NCBI GenBank assembly: GCA_037441765.1
Contig: JBBIRM010000179.1
Location: 1-5,976, forward strand
DNA length: 5,976 nucleotides
Direction: 5' to 3'
DNA from: JBBIRM01 sp037441765
Lineage (GTDB): Bacteria; Desulfobacterota; BSN033; UBA1163
In this document: piece by piece, positions 1 through 5,976 of the stretch
Layout of the letters: every line of letters starts with the position of its first letter
Position numbering within the stretch: position 1 is the stretch's first letter
Translations under genes and position numbers: made by a program
The notes under the pieces: generated by a model
What the model was told of the DNA's origin: nothing
Databases searched by the model: none
What the model saw: only the letters and a program-made list of their open reading frames with translations

Positions 1-305
1 GGGGAGATTTTCTCTTCCTCGGGTTACTCTTTCGTTTCGAAGAGAGGATTGGTTCCTCTCTGGGTGTGGAAAGACCTGCCTCCGTTGGGTTTGACCTCCA
101 CCTATACCGTTTGAAAGATGGAGTGGAGGTATGGCGGGGGAAATTTAATGAGACCCAGAGGCCTCTCAGTGAAAACCTTTTCAAGATAGGCTCCTTCATC
201 AGGAGGAGAGCTCAATGGTTGACCGCCGAGGAACTTTCAAGCGTCGGTATGGATGAGATCTTGAGTCGATTACCTTCTGTTCAAGAACTGGAGGAGAGAA
301 AATGA
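1..305 (+). CDS. 3' end of a conserved protein of unknown function, possibly a lipoprotein (5'-truncated)
   Basis: The reading frame is open from the left edge (first full codon at position 3) to a TGA at 303-305, giving about 100 C-terminal residues. The in-frame GTG at 66 is probably internal, because the frame stays open and protein-like upstream of it (DFLFLGLLFRFEERIGSSLG). The fragment carries the pattern SVGFDLHLYRLKDG, then EVWRGKFNETQRPLSENL, then a W-T-A-E-E stretch near the C-terminus. From memory this resembles putative envelope lipoproteins of Deltaproteobacteria-like bacteria in which a D-L-H-L-Y strand is followed by a W-x-G-x-F-x-E-T-Q motif; that resemblance was not checked. 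The N-terminus, where a signal peptide and lipobox would lie, is outside the window, so the lipoprotein idea is untested. The stop overlaps the hisA start by four bases (ATGA), so the two are likely translationally coupled. No function is assigned. Confidence 0.75.
   Translation, partial: GDFLFLGLLFRFEERIGSSLGVERPASVGFDLHLYRLKDGVEVWRGKFNETQRPLSENLFKIGSFIRRRAQWLTAEELSSVGMDEILSRLPSVQELEERK
290..294 (+). promoter_or_regulatory. Shine-Dalgarno site of hisA
   Basis: A GGAGG core lies seven bases before the ATG at 302, inside the last codons of the upstream gene. It supports this hisA start and fits coupling through the ATGA stop/start overlap. Confidence 0.75.
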
Positions 306-1066
306 TCATCATTCCTGCCATCGACCTAAAAGAGGGCAGGTGTGTGAGACTCTCTCAGGGCATGATGGATCAAGAATCAGTCTATTCGGAAGATCCCGTT
401 AAGATGGCCAAGCACTGGGAGGAGAAAGGGGCAGAGAGGCTCCATGTGGTCGATCTAAACGGTGCCCTTAGAGGAATACCCTACCATCGCTGGCTCATCG
501 AAAGGATTGTTAAATCTATACACATTCCAGTGCAGGTGGGTGGTGGTATTCGTGATGGGAAGACCATTGAAGATTATCTCTCTTTAGGAGTTAGGTGGAT
601 CATCCTCGGGACATCAGCCCTTAGGAATCAGAGACTTATGGAAGAGGCCTTGGTTCGCTTTCCTGATCAGGTGATTTTGGCCATCGATTCAAGAGGGGGG
701 AAGGTGGCAATAAAGGGTTGGAAAGAAGTGGCAGAGATTGAGGTGATTGCCATGGCAAAACGATTTGAAGGCAAGGGTCTCTCTTCCATTATATTTACAG
801 ATATTGAAAGGGACGGAATGGCAACAGGTTTGAATTTGGAAGCGACAAAGGCATTGGCACAGTCTACCTCAATTCCGGTCATTGCCTCTGGAGGAGTTGC
901 GCGCAAGGAAGATATTGAGCAGTTTATGGAGTTGGAGCCATATGGGGTGATAGGAGTGATTGTTGGCCGAGCACTCTATACAGGGGCCCTAAGCTTAGAG
1001 GAGGCAATACAGATAGTTAAAAGAAGATCAGATAGGAAGACAATAAATTCTAAACTCGAAACCTAA
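302..1066 (+). CDS. hisA: 1-(5-phosphoribosyl)-5-[(5-phosphoribosylamino)methylideneamino]imidazole-4-carboxamide isomerase (HisA)
   Basis: HisA is the cytoplasmic ProFAR isomerase of histidine synthesis. It performs an Amadori rearrangement of ProFAR to PRFAR, the substrate of HisF/HisH. The 254-residue protein is a full (beta/alpha)8 barrel. The first strand reads IIIPAIDLKEGRCVRL with the catalytic base D8. The second catalytic aspartate is D129 in AIDSRGGKVAIKGW. Phosphate-binding loops are seen at GGGIR (80-84) and GT (103-104) in the N-terminal half, and at ASGGV (195-199) and VGRALYTG (221-228) in the C-terminal half. TDIERDG (166-172) marks strand 6. The length is slightly above the usual 240-245 residues because of a basic tail, KRRSDRKTINSKLET. 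The ATG is supported by a strong Shine-Dalgarno site and by the family N-terminus. HisA rather than HisF is shown by AIDLKEG and the GKVAIKGW motif. I do not see the bifunctional PriA signature, but did not test for it. Confidence 0.97.
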   Translation: MIIIPAIDLKEGRCVRLSQGMMDQESVYSEDPVKMAKHWEEKGAERLHVVDLNGALRGIPYHRWLIERIVKSIHIPVQVGGGIRDGKTIEDYLSLGVRWIILGTSALRNQRLMEEALVRFPDQVILAIDSRGGKVAIKGWKEVAEIEVIAMAKRFEGKGLSSIIFTDIERDGMATGLNLEATKALAQSTSIPVIASGGVARKEDIEQFMELEPYGVIGVIVGRALYTGALSLEEAIQIVKRRSDRKTINSKLET

Positions 1067-1070
1067 AATC

Positions 1071-1133
1071 TTGTAGGGCAAGGCTTCAGCCTTGCCTTAA
1101 AATGATATGCAAGCCTAAAGGCTTGCCCTATAA
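1071..1133 (+). repeat. Pair of inverted REP-like palindromes between hisA and hisF
   Basis: Two short hairpins lie head to head. Unit 1 has a perfect 8-bp stem (GGCAAGGC 1077-1084, GCCTTGCC 1089-1096) with the loop TTCA. Unit 2 has a perfect 7-bp stem (GCAAGCC 1109-1115, GGCTTGC 1120-1126) with the loop TAAA. They are separated by the A/T-rich 1097-1108. Reading unit 2 on the minus strand gives TTATAGGGCAAG, matching the TTGTAGGGCAAG head of unit 1, so the two are inverted copies of one element, as in BIME/REP pairs. One stem pair is swapped between the copies (G-C against C-G), preserving the fold. Neither hairpin is followed by a T-run on the plus strand, so a terminator role is not supported. 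The element begins four bases after the hisA stop. Confidence 0.8.
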
Positions 1134-1196
1134 GAATTGTTAAAATGAAATTCTAAGATTTATTCATGTGAGAATCATTAGAGGTAATGGAGTGAG

Positions 1197-1952
1197 ATGT
1201 TGGCCAAACGAATCATTCCCTGTCTTGATGTTAAGGAAGGAAGGGTGGTTAAGGGAACTCAGTTTGTAAACCTCAGAGATGCTGGGGACCCTGTTGAGAA
1301 TGCGAAAACCTATGATCAACAGGGTGCGGATGAGATTGCCTTCTTAGATATTACCGCCTCTTATGAGAAGAGAGAGATTCTTATTGATGTTGTCCGCCGA
1401 ACAGCAGAGCAGATCTTTATCCCCTTAACAGTAGGAGGGGGGGTTAAGAGCCTTGAAGATATCAGAAAACTTCTTAAGGCAGGAGCGGATAAGGTTTCAA
1501 TCAACACAGCAGCAGTAGAAGATTTGAGTTTTGTCCAGAGGGCATCGAAGCGCTTCGGCAGCCAATGCATCGTTATTGCTATCGATGCCAAAAGGAAAGG
1601 AGAAGGGTGGGAGGTTTATACCCATGGAGGAAGAGTCCCAACTGGGATTGATGCCATCCAGTGGGCAAAGAGAGTGGAAGAACTGGGAGCAGGTGAGATC
1701 CTGCTGACCAGCATGGATCGGGATGGTACAAAGGATGGGTATGACCTTGAACTGACCCGAACGGTTTCAGAGAGTGTGGGAATCCCTGTGATTGCCTCAG
1801 GAGGGGTTGGAACCCTTGAGCATCTTTATGAAGGGCTCACCCTTGGAAAGGCCGATGCAGTGCTTGCTGCCTCAATCTTCCATTACCAGGAATATACAAT
1901 TGCTCAGGTCAAATCCTATCTGAAGGAAAGAGGCCTCGTAGTGAGACTTTAA
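1197..1952 (+). CDS. hisF: Imidazole glycerol phosphate synthase cyclase subunit (HisF)
   Basis: HisF is the cyclase subunit of IGP synthase. Using ammonia channelled from the glutaminase HisH, it converts PRFAR to imidazole glycerol phosphate and AICAR in the cytoplasm. The 251 residues match the family length and form a complete (beta/alpha)8 barrel. The start LAKRIIPCLDVKEGRVVKG carries the catalytic D11, and the second catalytic aspartate is D130 in AIDAK. Phosphate loops are GGGV (80-83), IN-T (102-104) and ASGGVG (200-205), and MDRDG (173-177) lies on strand 6. Residues R5, E46, K99 and E167, known from Thermotoga HisF as the gate of the ammonia tunnel, are all present at the same positions, as is D98 at the HisH interface. 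This implies a working HisH elsewhere in the genome. The ATG follows a GGAG site (1189-1192) by four bases. It lies 130 bases after hisA, with the REP pair between. Confidence 0.97.
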   Translation: MLAKRIIPCLDVKEGRVVKGTQFVNLRDAGDPVENAKTYDQQGADEIAFLDITASYEKREILIDVVRRTAEQIFIPLTVGGGVKSLEDIRKLLKAGADKVSINTAAVEDLSFVQRASKRFGSQCIVIAIDAKRKGEGWEVYTHGGRVPTGIDAIQWAKRVEELGAGEILLTSMDRDGTKDGYDLELTRTVSESVGIPVIASGGVGTLEHLYEGLTLGKADAVLAASIFHYQEYTIAQVKSYLKERGLVVRL

Positions 1953-1963
1953 AGAAAGGGTTT

Positions 1964-2029
1964 AGGGGTCTTGGGTTCGAGGTGTAAAGGGAACCTCGAG
2001 AAATTATTTTACTCGAACCCATGACCCCT
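1964..2029 (+). repeat. Long imperfect inverted repeat between hisF and pgpA
   Basis: The left arm AGGGGTCTTGGGTTCGAG (1964-1981) pairs with the right arm CTCGAACCCATGACCCCT (2012-2029) at 17 of 18 positions; the one mismatch is T1971 against T2022. The 30-base loop contains ACCTCGA (1993-1999), which can instead pair with TCGAGGT (1977-1983). Two hairpins are therefore mutually exclusive on the left arm. The element fills most of the 82-base gap and ends five bases before the pgpA ATG. It lacks a transposase gene and a T-run after the right arm. It looks like a dispersed intergenic palindrome or MITE-like element. A regulatory role is inference only. Confidence 0.75.
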
Positions 2030-2034
2030 TAGAT

Positions 2035-2520
2035 ATGATCAATCGTTTTATCATTATACTGGCAACCGGCCTTGGCGTGGGGTATTCTCCCGTTCTTCCT
2101 GGGACAGTTGGAACGCTCCTTGCAATTCCAATCTACATTTTCCTCTCTGAAATTCCCTCTCCGATATATGAATTGACGTTGATTGGCTTCTTCTTTCTCT
2201 CGGTTTGGATTTCGGAGAGGGCAGAGCAATTCTTCGGGAAAAAGGATGATCGAAGGATAGTGATTGACGAGATGATGGGATTTTTCCTCACCCTTATCTG
2301 GTTGGAAAAGACCCAACATACTATTGTTATGGGATTTATTCTATTTCGTTTTTTTGATATTATTAAGCCATTTCCCATTCGACGTCTTGAGAAGAAATGG
2401 AGGGGCGGATATGGGGTGGTATTGGATGATGTGATGGCAGGAGTCTATGCCAATATAGTTCTCCATCTCATTTCCTTATATTTTACCCTTCCTAATGGTG
2501 GAAAAGGAATAGGGGGATGA
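2035..2520 (+). CDS. pgpA: Phosphatidylglycerophosphatase A (PgpA)
   Basis: PgpA is an inner-membrane, metal-dependent phosphatase that removes phosphate from phosphatidylglycerophosphate to give phosphatidylglycerol. The 161-residue protein shows the family landmarks in order: ATGLGVGYSPVLPGTVGTL (10-28), KKDDRRIVIDEMMGFF (69-84) with D78 and E79, FRFFDIIKPFPIRRLEK (104-120) with D108, and GGYGVVLDDVMAGVYAN (124-140) with D131 and D132. Hydrophobic segments near 4-17, 23-38, 44-60, 80-107 and 133-151 fit its multi-pass membrane fold. The length is typical of the short form without the N-terminal extension of the enterobacterial protein. The ATG at 2035 suits the family N-terminus, and no better in-frame start exists before a TAG at 1963. 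Unusually, no purine-rich Shine-Dalgarno site precedes it, because the inverted repeat runs almost to the start codon. Confidence 0.93.
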   Translation: MINRFIIILATGLGVGYSPVLPGTVGTLLAIPIYIFLSEIPSPIYELTLIGFFFLSVWISERAEQFFGKKDDRRIVIDEMMGFFLTLIWLEKTQHTIVMGFILFRFFDIIKPFPIRRLEKKWRGGYGVVLDDVMAGVYANIVLHLISLYFTLPNGGKGIGG

Positions 2521-2539
2521 TGGCTGCGAGGATTTGGTG

Positions 2540-3031
2540 ATGAGAAAGGAGAAAGTCATTGGGAATATGCTTAGGCAGAAAGGTTGGAGCATTTCGATCG
2601 CAGAATCATGTACGGGAGGTTTGGTGTGTGATCGGATCACCGATGTTCTAGGAAGCTCAGATTATTTCATGGGAGGAATGGTTAACTACAGTAACCGCTC
2701 AAAGGCAAAGCATTTAGGGGTCCCAATGGAGGATATAAAGAAATATGGTGCTGTAAGTCCTCAGGTGGCGAGAAAGATGGCCCAGGGGGTCCGAAAAACA
2801 TTTGGAACAACTTTTGGTTTATCAACAACTGGCATTGCTGGTCCCACAGGAGGGTCTAAAGAAAAACCTGTTGGTCTTGTCTTCATTGGATTGGCAAAAG
2901 GAAAAAAGACTGTGGTGAGGCAATTAAATTTAAAGGGGAGTAGAAGAGAGATCAAGCAGGAATCCACCAATTTAGCCCTGAGGTTTCTCCGAGATTTTAT
3001 TAAAATGGAGATTGAGAGGGAGGGACGTTAG
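2540..3031 (+). CDS. pncC: Nicotinamide-nucleotide amidohydrolase, stand-alone CinA C-terminal domain (PncC)
   Basis: This is the single-domain form of CinA, which lacks the N-terminal molybdopterin-binding-like (COG1058) domain. Characterised members deamidate NMN to NaMN and ammonia in pyridine nucleotide recycling. Motifs, numbered from the ATG at 2540 (163 residues): SIAESCTGGLV (19-29) with the expected catalytic S23; then LGSSDYFMGGMVNYSN with K and LGV following; STTGIAGPTGGSKEKPVGLVFIGLA; and the C-terminal R-x-x-IKQESTNLALRFL helix. The length matches the family. In-frame TTG (2534) and GTG (2537) codons lie just upstream, but the GAGG at 2528-2531 is eight bases from the ATG, five from the GTG and two from the TTG. 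The ATG is therefore preferred and the GTG remains possible. The gene follows pgpA by 19 bases. Its last codons contain the Shine-Dalgarno site of the next gene. Confidence 0.94.
   Translation: MRKEKVIGNMLRQKGWSISIAESCTGGLVCDRITDVLGSSDYFMGGMVNYSNRSKAKHLGVPMEDIKKYGAVSPQVARKMAQGVRKTFGTTFGLSTTGIAGPTGGSKEKPVGLVFIGLAKGKKTVVRQLNLKGSRREIKQESTNLALRFLRDFIKMEIEREGR
3018..3025 (+). promoter_or_regulatory. Shine-Dalgarno site of the SNF2 helicase gene
   Basis: GGGAGGGA lies nine bases before the ATG at 3035 and within the last codons of pncC, whose TAG ends at 3031. It decides the start of the downstream gene and suggests coupling to pncC translation. Confidence 0.7.
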
Positions 3032-3034
3032 GCC

Positions 3035-5976
3035 ATGGCACTTACAACCAATCTCACATATTATTTTCATAACAGGATTAGAAAGAGGGGTTATTCCTAC
3101 TTCAGGAGTGGAGCAGTTGAGATCAAAAGCGGGAATGAAGAGGAAGTTCAGGCTGAGGTGATCGGGACACACACCTATGAGGTTAATTTATACCGGGAGG
3201 ATGATACGGTATATGCCTCATGCAGTTGCCCTTATTTTCAAGGTGAACTGGAGCCTTGCAAACACATCTGGGCAACACTTCTCTCCGCAGAGGAGAATGG
3301 GTATCTTCTGAGTAGAGATAGGAATGATCCACTTTATATCCAAACCGATAATGAGAGAGATTACCTAAAGGATGAGGATTGGGAGGATGAGGAGGCAACC
3401 TCTTTAAATTTTAAAAGCACTTATTATCCTCTGAAAAAGAGAGAAACTCTTCAATCCATAAAGCAACCACCGGGATGGAAAGGCTTTCTTGATTCTTTAA
3501 AAGTCAGATCGGAAACGCAAAGGCTTAGGAAAGACCCTTTTGAAAAAATGAAGCAGATTCTCTATTTGATTGATGTTTCTGAATCCAATAAGATGAATAG
3601 CCTTGTAATTGAGGTTGCGCAGAGGCAGATGAAAAGGAATGGCGAGTGGGGGAAGATAAAGTTCTATAGCAGTTCATATTTCAAACCCGAAAATTTTCCT
3701 GACCAACAAGACCAGCAGATCATAGCATTATTGATTGGAGGTCAGGGTTATAATGGATACTATTATGGCTATCCGGGTTATTATAGAAGAGATTCTTTTT
3801 TTTATATAACTTCTTTCTCAATCCAGGAAAGTCTTATCAGGCTTATCTCTCAAACTGGCAGATGTTTTCTCAGGAAGGCGAATTACGAAATTGAAAACTC
3901 TCCCATCCAGTGGGATGATGGAGGACCATGGGAAATCTTTTTGAGTTTGGAAAGATCAGGAAATTCCTTTCGTCTTAAAGGCCATTTCCAGCGAGGGGAG
4001 GATCGGATTTCTATTGAAAAACCCATCCTTTTCCTTCCAGGAGGTCTCTTTTTCTTTGAAAATAAGGTTTTCCGATTTCTGGATCAAGGGACCTTTAACT
4101 GGATTTCTCTTTTAAGAAAGCAAAAAAGCCTTCTTATTCCATTTAATGAAGTGGAGGATTTCGTAAAGGAATTAATGATGATGCCTCTTATTCCAGGGCT
4201 TTCCCTTCCTGAGGAGTTACGATATGAGGAGATCCATTTAACACCAAAGCCGTGGCTCAAAATAATAGCACCTAAAAGAAAAGAAAGATGGGATGCTGAT
4301 ATATTAAGTTGGGATTTGGCATTTGATTATGATGGGAAGTTGGTTCACTATGAAGATTCGTCTCGGGGCATATTTAAAGATGGAAAGAGATGCATTATCG
4401 TTAGAGATATTGATTTTGAAAACGATGCATATAAAAAGATCCGAAGTTTAGGGTTTAGAGAACGTTATTCCTATGGGGAATTAAGGAGGGAGATTTCTCC
4501 AAGGAATATTCCAAAGGCAATTCAAGAACTAATTTCTTTGGGATGGCATGTGGAGGCAGAAGGGAAGGTTTACCGCCATCCAGGAGCATTCAAATTGTCT
4601 GTAAGAACGGGAATTGATTGGTTTGAATTGCATGGGGAGGTCCAATTTGATGATAAGACTGTAAAATTGCCTGAGCTGCTTTTGGCACTTAAAAGAGGTG
4701 ATAATATTGTCCTCCTCGATGACGGTACCTTTGGAGTGGTTCCAGAGGAATGGCTGAAAAGGTATGGTATTCTCTCTTCCCTCGGAAAAGCACATGATGA
4801 CCACATCCGATTCTCACGCTGTCAGGCATGGTTTCTTGACGCCCTTATAGCATCACAACCTGGATCCAGATGTGACGAAGTCTTTGAACATTTGCGAGAG
4901 GAACTTAGAAGCTTTGAAGGGATCAAACCATGTGATCCGCCAGAGGGTTTTGTGGGCAGTTTAAGAGAGTATCAAAAGGATGGATTGGGCTGGATCCATT
5001 TCTTAGAAAGGTTTGGATTCGGGGGATGTCTCGCCGACGATATGGGCCTGGGTAAGACCATACAGGTCCTTGCTATGCTCGAAGAGAGAAGGAAGAAGAA
5101 AATATCGGCAGGTGATAACAGAGTTGGGGAGAGTTTAAATCAAAGTGATAGAGTTTCGGACCCTTCCCTCGTTGTAGCACCGAAATCACTTGTCTTTAAC
5201 TGGATCCAGGAGGCCAGACGATTCACCCCCAATTTAAAAATCCTTGATCATACAGGGACTAAAAGACTGAAACCAGGGGAACATTTTGAAAATTATGATC
5301 TTATCCTTACAACCTATGGAACATTGCGAAAAGATGTGGTTGAATTCAAGGATATTGAGTTTGACTACTGTATCCTTGATGAAGGGCAAATGATCAAGAA
5401 TTCTAATACCCAATCTGCGAAGGCAGCTCGACTTATCAAGGCAAAAAATCGTCTTGTGCTAAGCGGAACCCCTATTGAAAACCACCTTGGAGAGCTATGG
5501 AGTCTCTTTGAATTTCTTAACCCTGGAATGTTGGGTTCGGCATCTGTGTTTAAATTGACCACTTCAGGGGCACGAAACCCTGACCCTCAGACTCTGGAAA
5601 TGCTTGGGAAGGCGCTTCGGCCTTTCATCCTTCGTCGAACAAAGAGACAGGTAGCATCTGAGCTTCCAGAAAAATTTGAACAGACCCTCTATTGCGATCT
5701 CGAATCAGTGCAGAGGAAACTTTATAATGAGTTGAGAGACCATTACCGTCAGAGCTTACTCCATCAGGTGGAGATTGATGGTATAAATAGGTCCAAGATT
5801 CAGATTCTTGAAGCACTTCTAAGATTAAGACAGGCCGCATGTCATCCAGGGCTCATTGACAGATCGAAGATTTCCTATCCAAGTGCAAAGCTCGATGTTT
5901 TACTGCCACAACTCGAGCAGGTCATAGAGGAAAATTATAAGGTTCTGGTCTTTTCACAGTTTACAAGCTTCCTTTC
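3035..5976 (+). CDS. SWIM zinc-finger SNF2-family DNA-dependent ATPase/helicase (3'-truncated)
   Basis: Continuous frame of 980 codons running off the right edge. SWIM finger: C63-x-C65-x9-C75-x-H77, expected to bind zinc and DNA or protein. Residues 80-630 are poorly conserved, with a Tyr/Gly-rich patch (seven Tyr in 238-250) and the family block DDGTFGVVPEEWLKRYG (562-578) before the ATPase. ATPase lobe 1: LREYQKDGLGW (643-653), Walker A DDMGLGKT (668-675, K674), motif Ia VAPKSLVFNW (714-723), TTYGT (759-763), Walker B DEGQ (782-785), motif III SGTPIEN (810-816), and LRPFILRRTKRQV (861-873). VLVFSQFTSFL (970-980) opens lobe 2, so motifs V and VI and probably 100-150 residues are missing. 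Such proteins are ATP-driven translocases on double-stranded DNA that remodel protein-DNA complexes; the role of this bacterial group is not established. Linkage to pncC is by four bases. No nuclease or methylase partner is visible, so a defence role is unsupported. Confidence 0.95.
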   Translation, partial: MALTTNLTYYFHNRIRKRGYSYFRSGAVEIKSGNEEEVQAEVIGTHTYEVNLYREDDTVYASCSCPYFQGELEPCKHIWATLLSAEENGYLLSRDRNDPLYIQTDNERDYLKDEDWEDEEATSLNFKSTYYPLKKRETLQSIKQPPGWKGFLDSLKVRSETQRLRKDPFEKMKQILYLIDVSESNKMNSLVIEVAQRQMKRNGEWGKIKFYSSSYFKPENFPDQQDQQIIALLIGGQGYNGYYYGYPGYYRRDSFFYITSFSIQESLIRLISQTGRCFLRKANYEIENSPIQWDDGGPWEIFLSLERSGNSFRLKGHFQRGEDRISIEKPILFLPGGLFFFENKVFRFLDQGTFNWISLLRKQKSLLIPFNEVEDFVKELMMMPLIPGLSLPEELRYEEIHLTPKPWLKIIAPKRKERWDADILSWDLAFDYDGKLVHYEDSSRGIFKDGKRCIIVRDIDFENDAYKKIRSLGFRERYSYGELRREISPRNIPKAIQELISLGWHVEAEGKVYRHPGAFKLSVRTGIDWFELHGEVQFDDKTVKLPELLLALKRGDNIVLLDDGTFGVVPEEWLKRYGILSSLGKAHDDHIRFSRCQAWFLDALIASQPGSRCDEVFEHLREELRSFEGIKPCDPPEGFVGSLREYQKDGLGWIHFLERFGFGGCLADDMGLGKTIQVLAMLEERRKKKISAGDNRVGESLNQSDRVSDPSLVVAPKSLVFNWIQEARRFTPNLKILDHTGTKRLKPGEHFENYDLILTTYGTLRKDVVEFKDIEFDYCILDEGQMIKNSNTQSAKAARLIKAKNRLVLSGTPIENHLGELWSLFEFLNPGMLGSASVFKLTTSGARNPDPQTLEMLGKALRPFILRRTKRQVASELPEKFEQTLYCDLESVQRKLYNELRDHYRQSLLHQVEIDGINRSKIQILEALLRLRQAACHPGLIDRSKISYPSAKLDVLLPQLEQVIEENYKVLVFSQFTSFL

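Noticed and set aside
66..305. Start of the first gene at the GTG at 66
   Set aside because: The frame is open to the left edge with protein-like composition and no Shine-Dalgarno site precedes the GTG, so the gene is better read as entering from outside the window.
1071..1126. The hisA-hisF hairpins as intrinsic terminators
   Set aside because: Neither stem is followed by a T-run on the plus strand (TTAAAATG and CCTATAAG follow them), and the downstream genes appear to belong to the same transcription unit. The short GATTTTA on the minus side is too weak and has no minus-strand gene to serve.
1137..1165. Possible promoter before hisF (TTGTTA, then TTATTC at 17-bp spacing)
   Set aside because: The -10 match is poor and the region is A/T-rich, so such matches are expected by chance; not listed as a feature.
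1972..2020. GGGTTCGAG resembling a tRNA T-arm
   Set aside because: No acceptor, D-arm or anticodon stem can be built around it; the match is explained by the inverted repeat arms.
3796..3803. T8 run in the SNF2 gene as a frameshift or programmed slippage site
   Set aside because: The same frame continues without a break into all the helicase motifs, so there is no sign of a frameshift; slippage cannot be judged from sequence alone.
4529..4804. Reverse-strand open frames inside the SNF2 gene, and similar ones inside hisA, hisF, pgpA and pncC
   Set aside because: They lie antisense to strongly supported genes, lack recognisable motifs and good ribosome-binding sites, and are shadows of the plus-strand coding sequence.

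Overview
The window is a compact, single-strand (+) stretch of a bacterial chromosome with moderate to low GC and frequent AGA/AGG arginine codons. The gene order hisA - hisF - pgpA - cinA/pncC, a lipoprotein-like fragment upstream, and a large SWIM-SNF2 helicase downstream suggest a Gram-negative, Desulfobacterota/Deltaproteobacteria-like or related anaerobic lineage. That placement is inferred from gene content and order, not from a database match.

Layout: (1) Positions 1-305 hold the 3' end of a conserved gene of unknown function. Its stop overlaps the hisA start as ATGA. (2) hisA (302-1066) and hisF (1197-1952) encode consecutive (beta/alpha)8-barrel enzymes of histidine synthesis. The 130-bp gap between them holds two inverted REP-like palindromes (1071-1133). 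(3) The 82-bp hisF-pgpA gap is mostly a long imperfect inverted repeat (1964-2029) that ends 5 nt before the pgpA start codon. (4) pgpA (2035-2520) encodes a membrane phosphatidylglycerophosphatase A. (5) pncC (2540-3031) encodes a stand-alone CinA C-terminal domain (NMN amidohydrolase). (6) From 3035 to the right edge runs a SNF2-family ATPase with an N-terminal SWIM zinc finger. It is 980 codons long in the window and is cut at the start of its second RecA-like lobe.

HisA makes PRFAR, which HisF (with HisH, not seen here) converts to imidazole glycerol phosphate and AICAR. PgpA and PncC act in phospholipid synthesis and pyridine nucleotide salvage, so this is a mixed housekeeping operon rather than one pathway. 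Close spacing, the ATGA overlap and Shine-Dalgarno sites inside upstream genes point to co-transcription and translational coupling. I see no RNA genes, CRISPR array, transposase gene or clear intrinsic terminator. The less ordinary material is the two intergenic palindromic repeats and the SWIM-SNF2 protein, which belongs to a recognisable but poorly characterised bacterial group.
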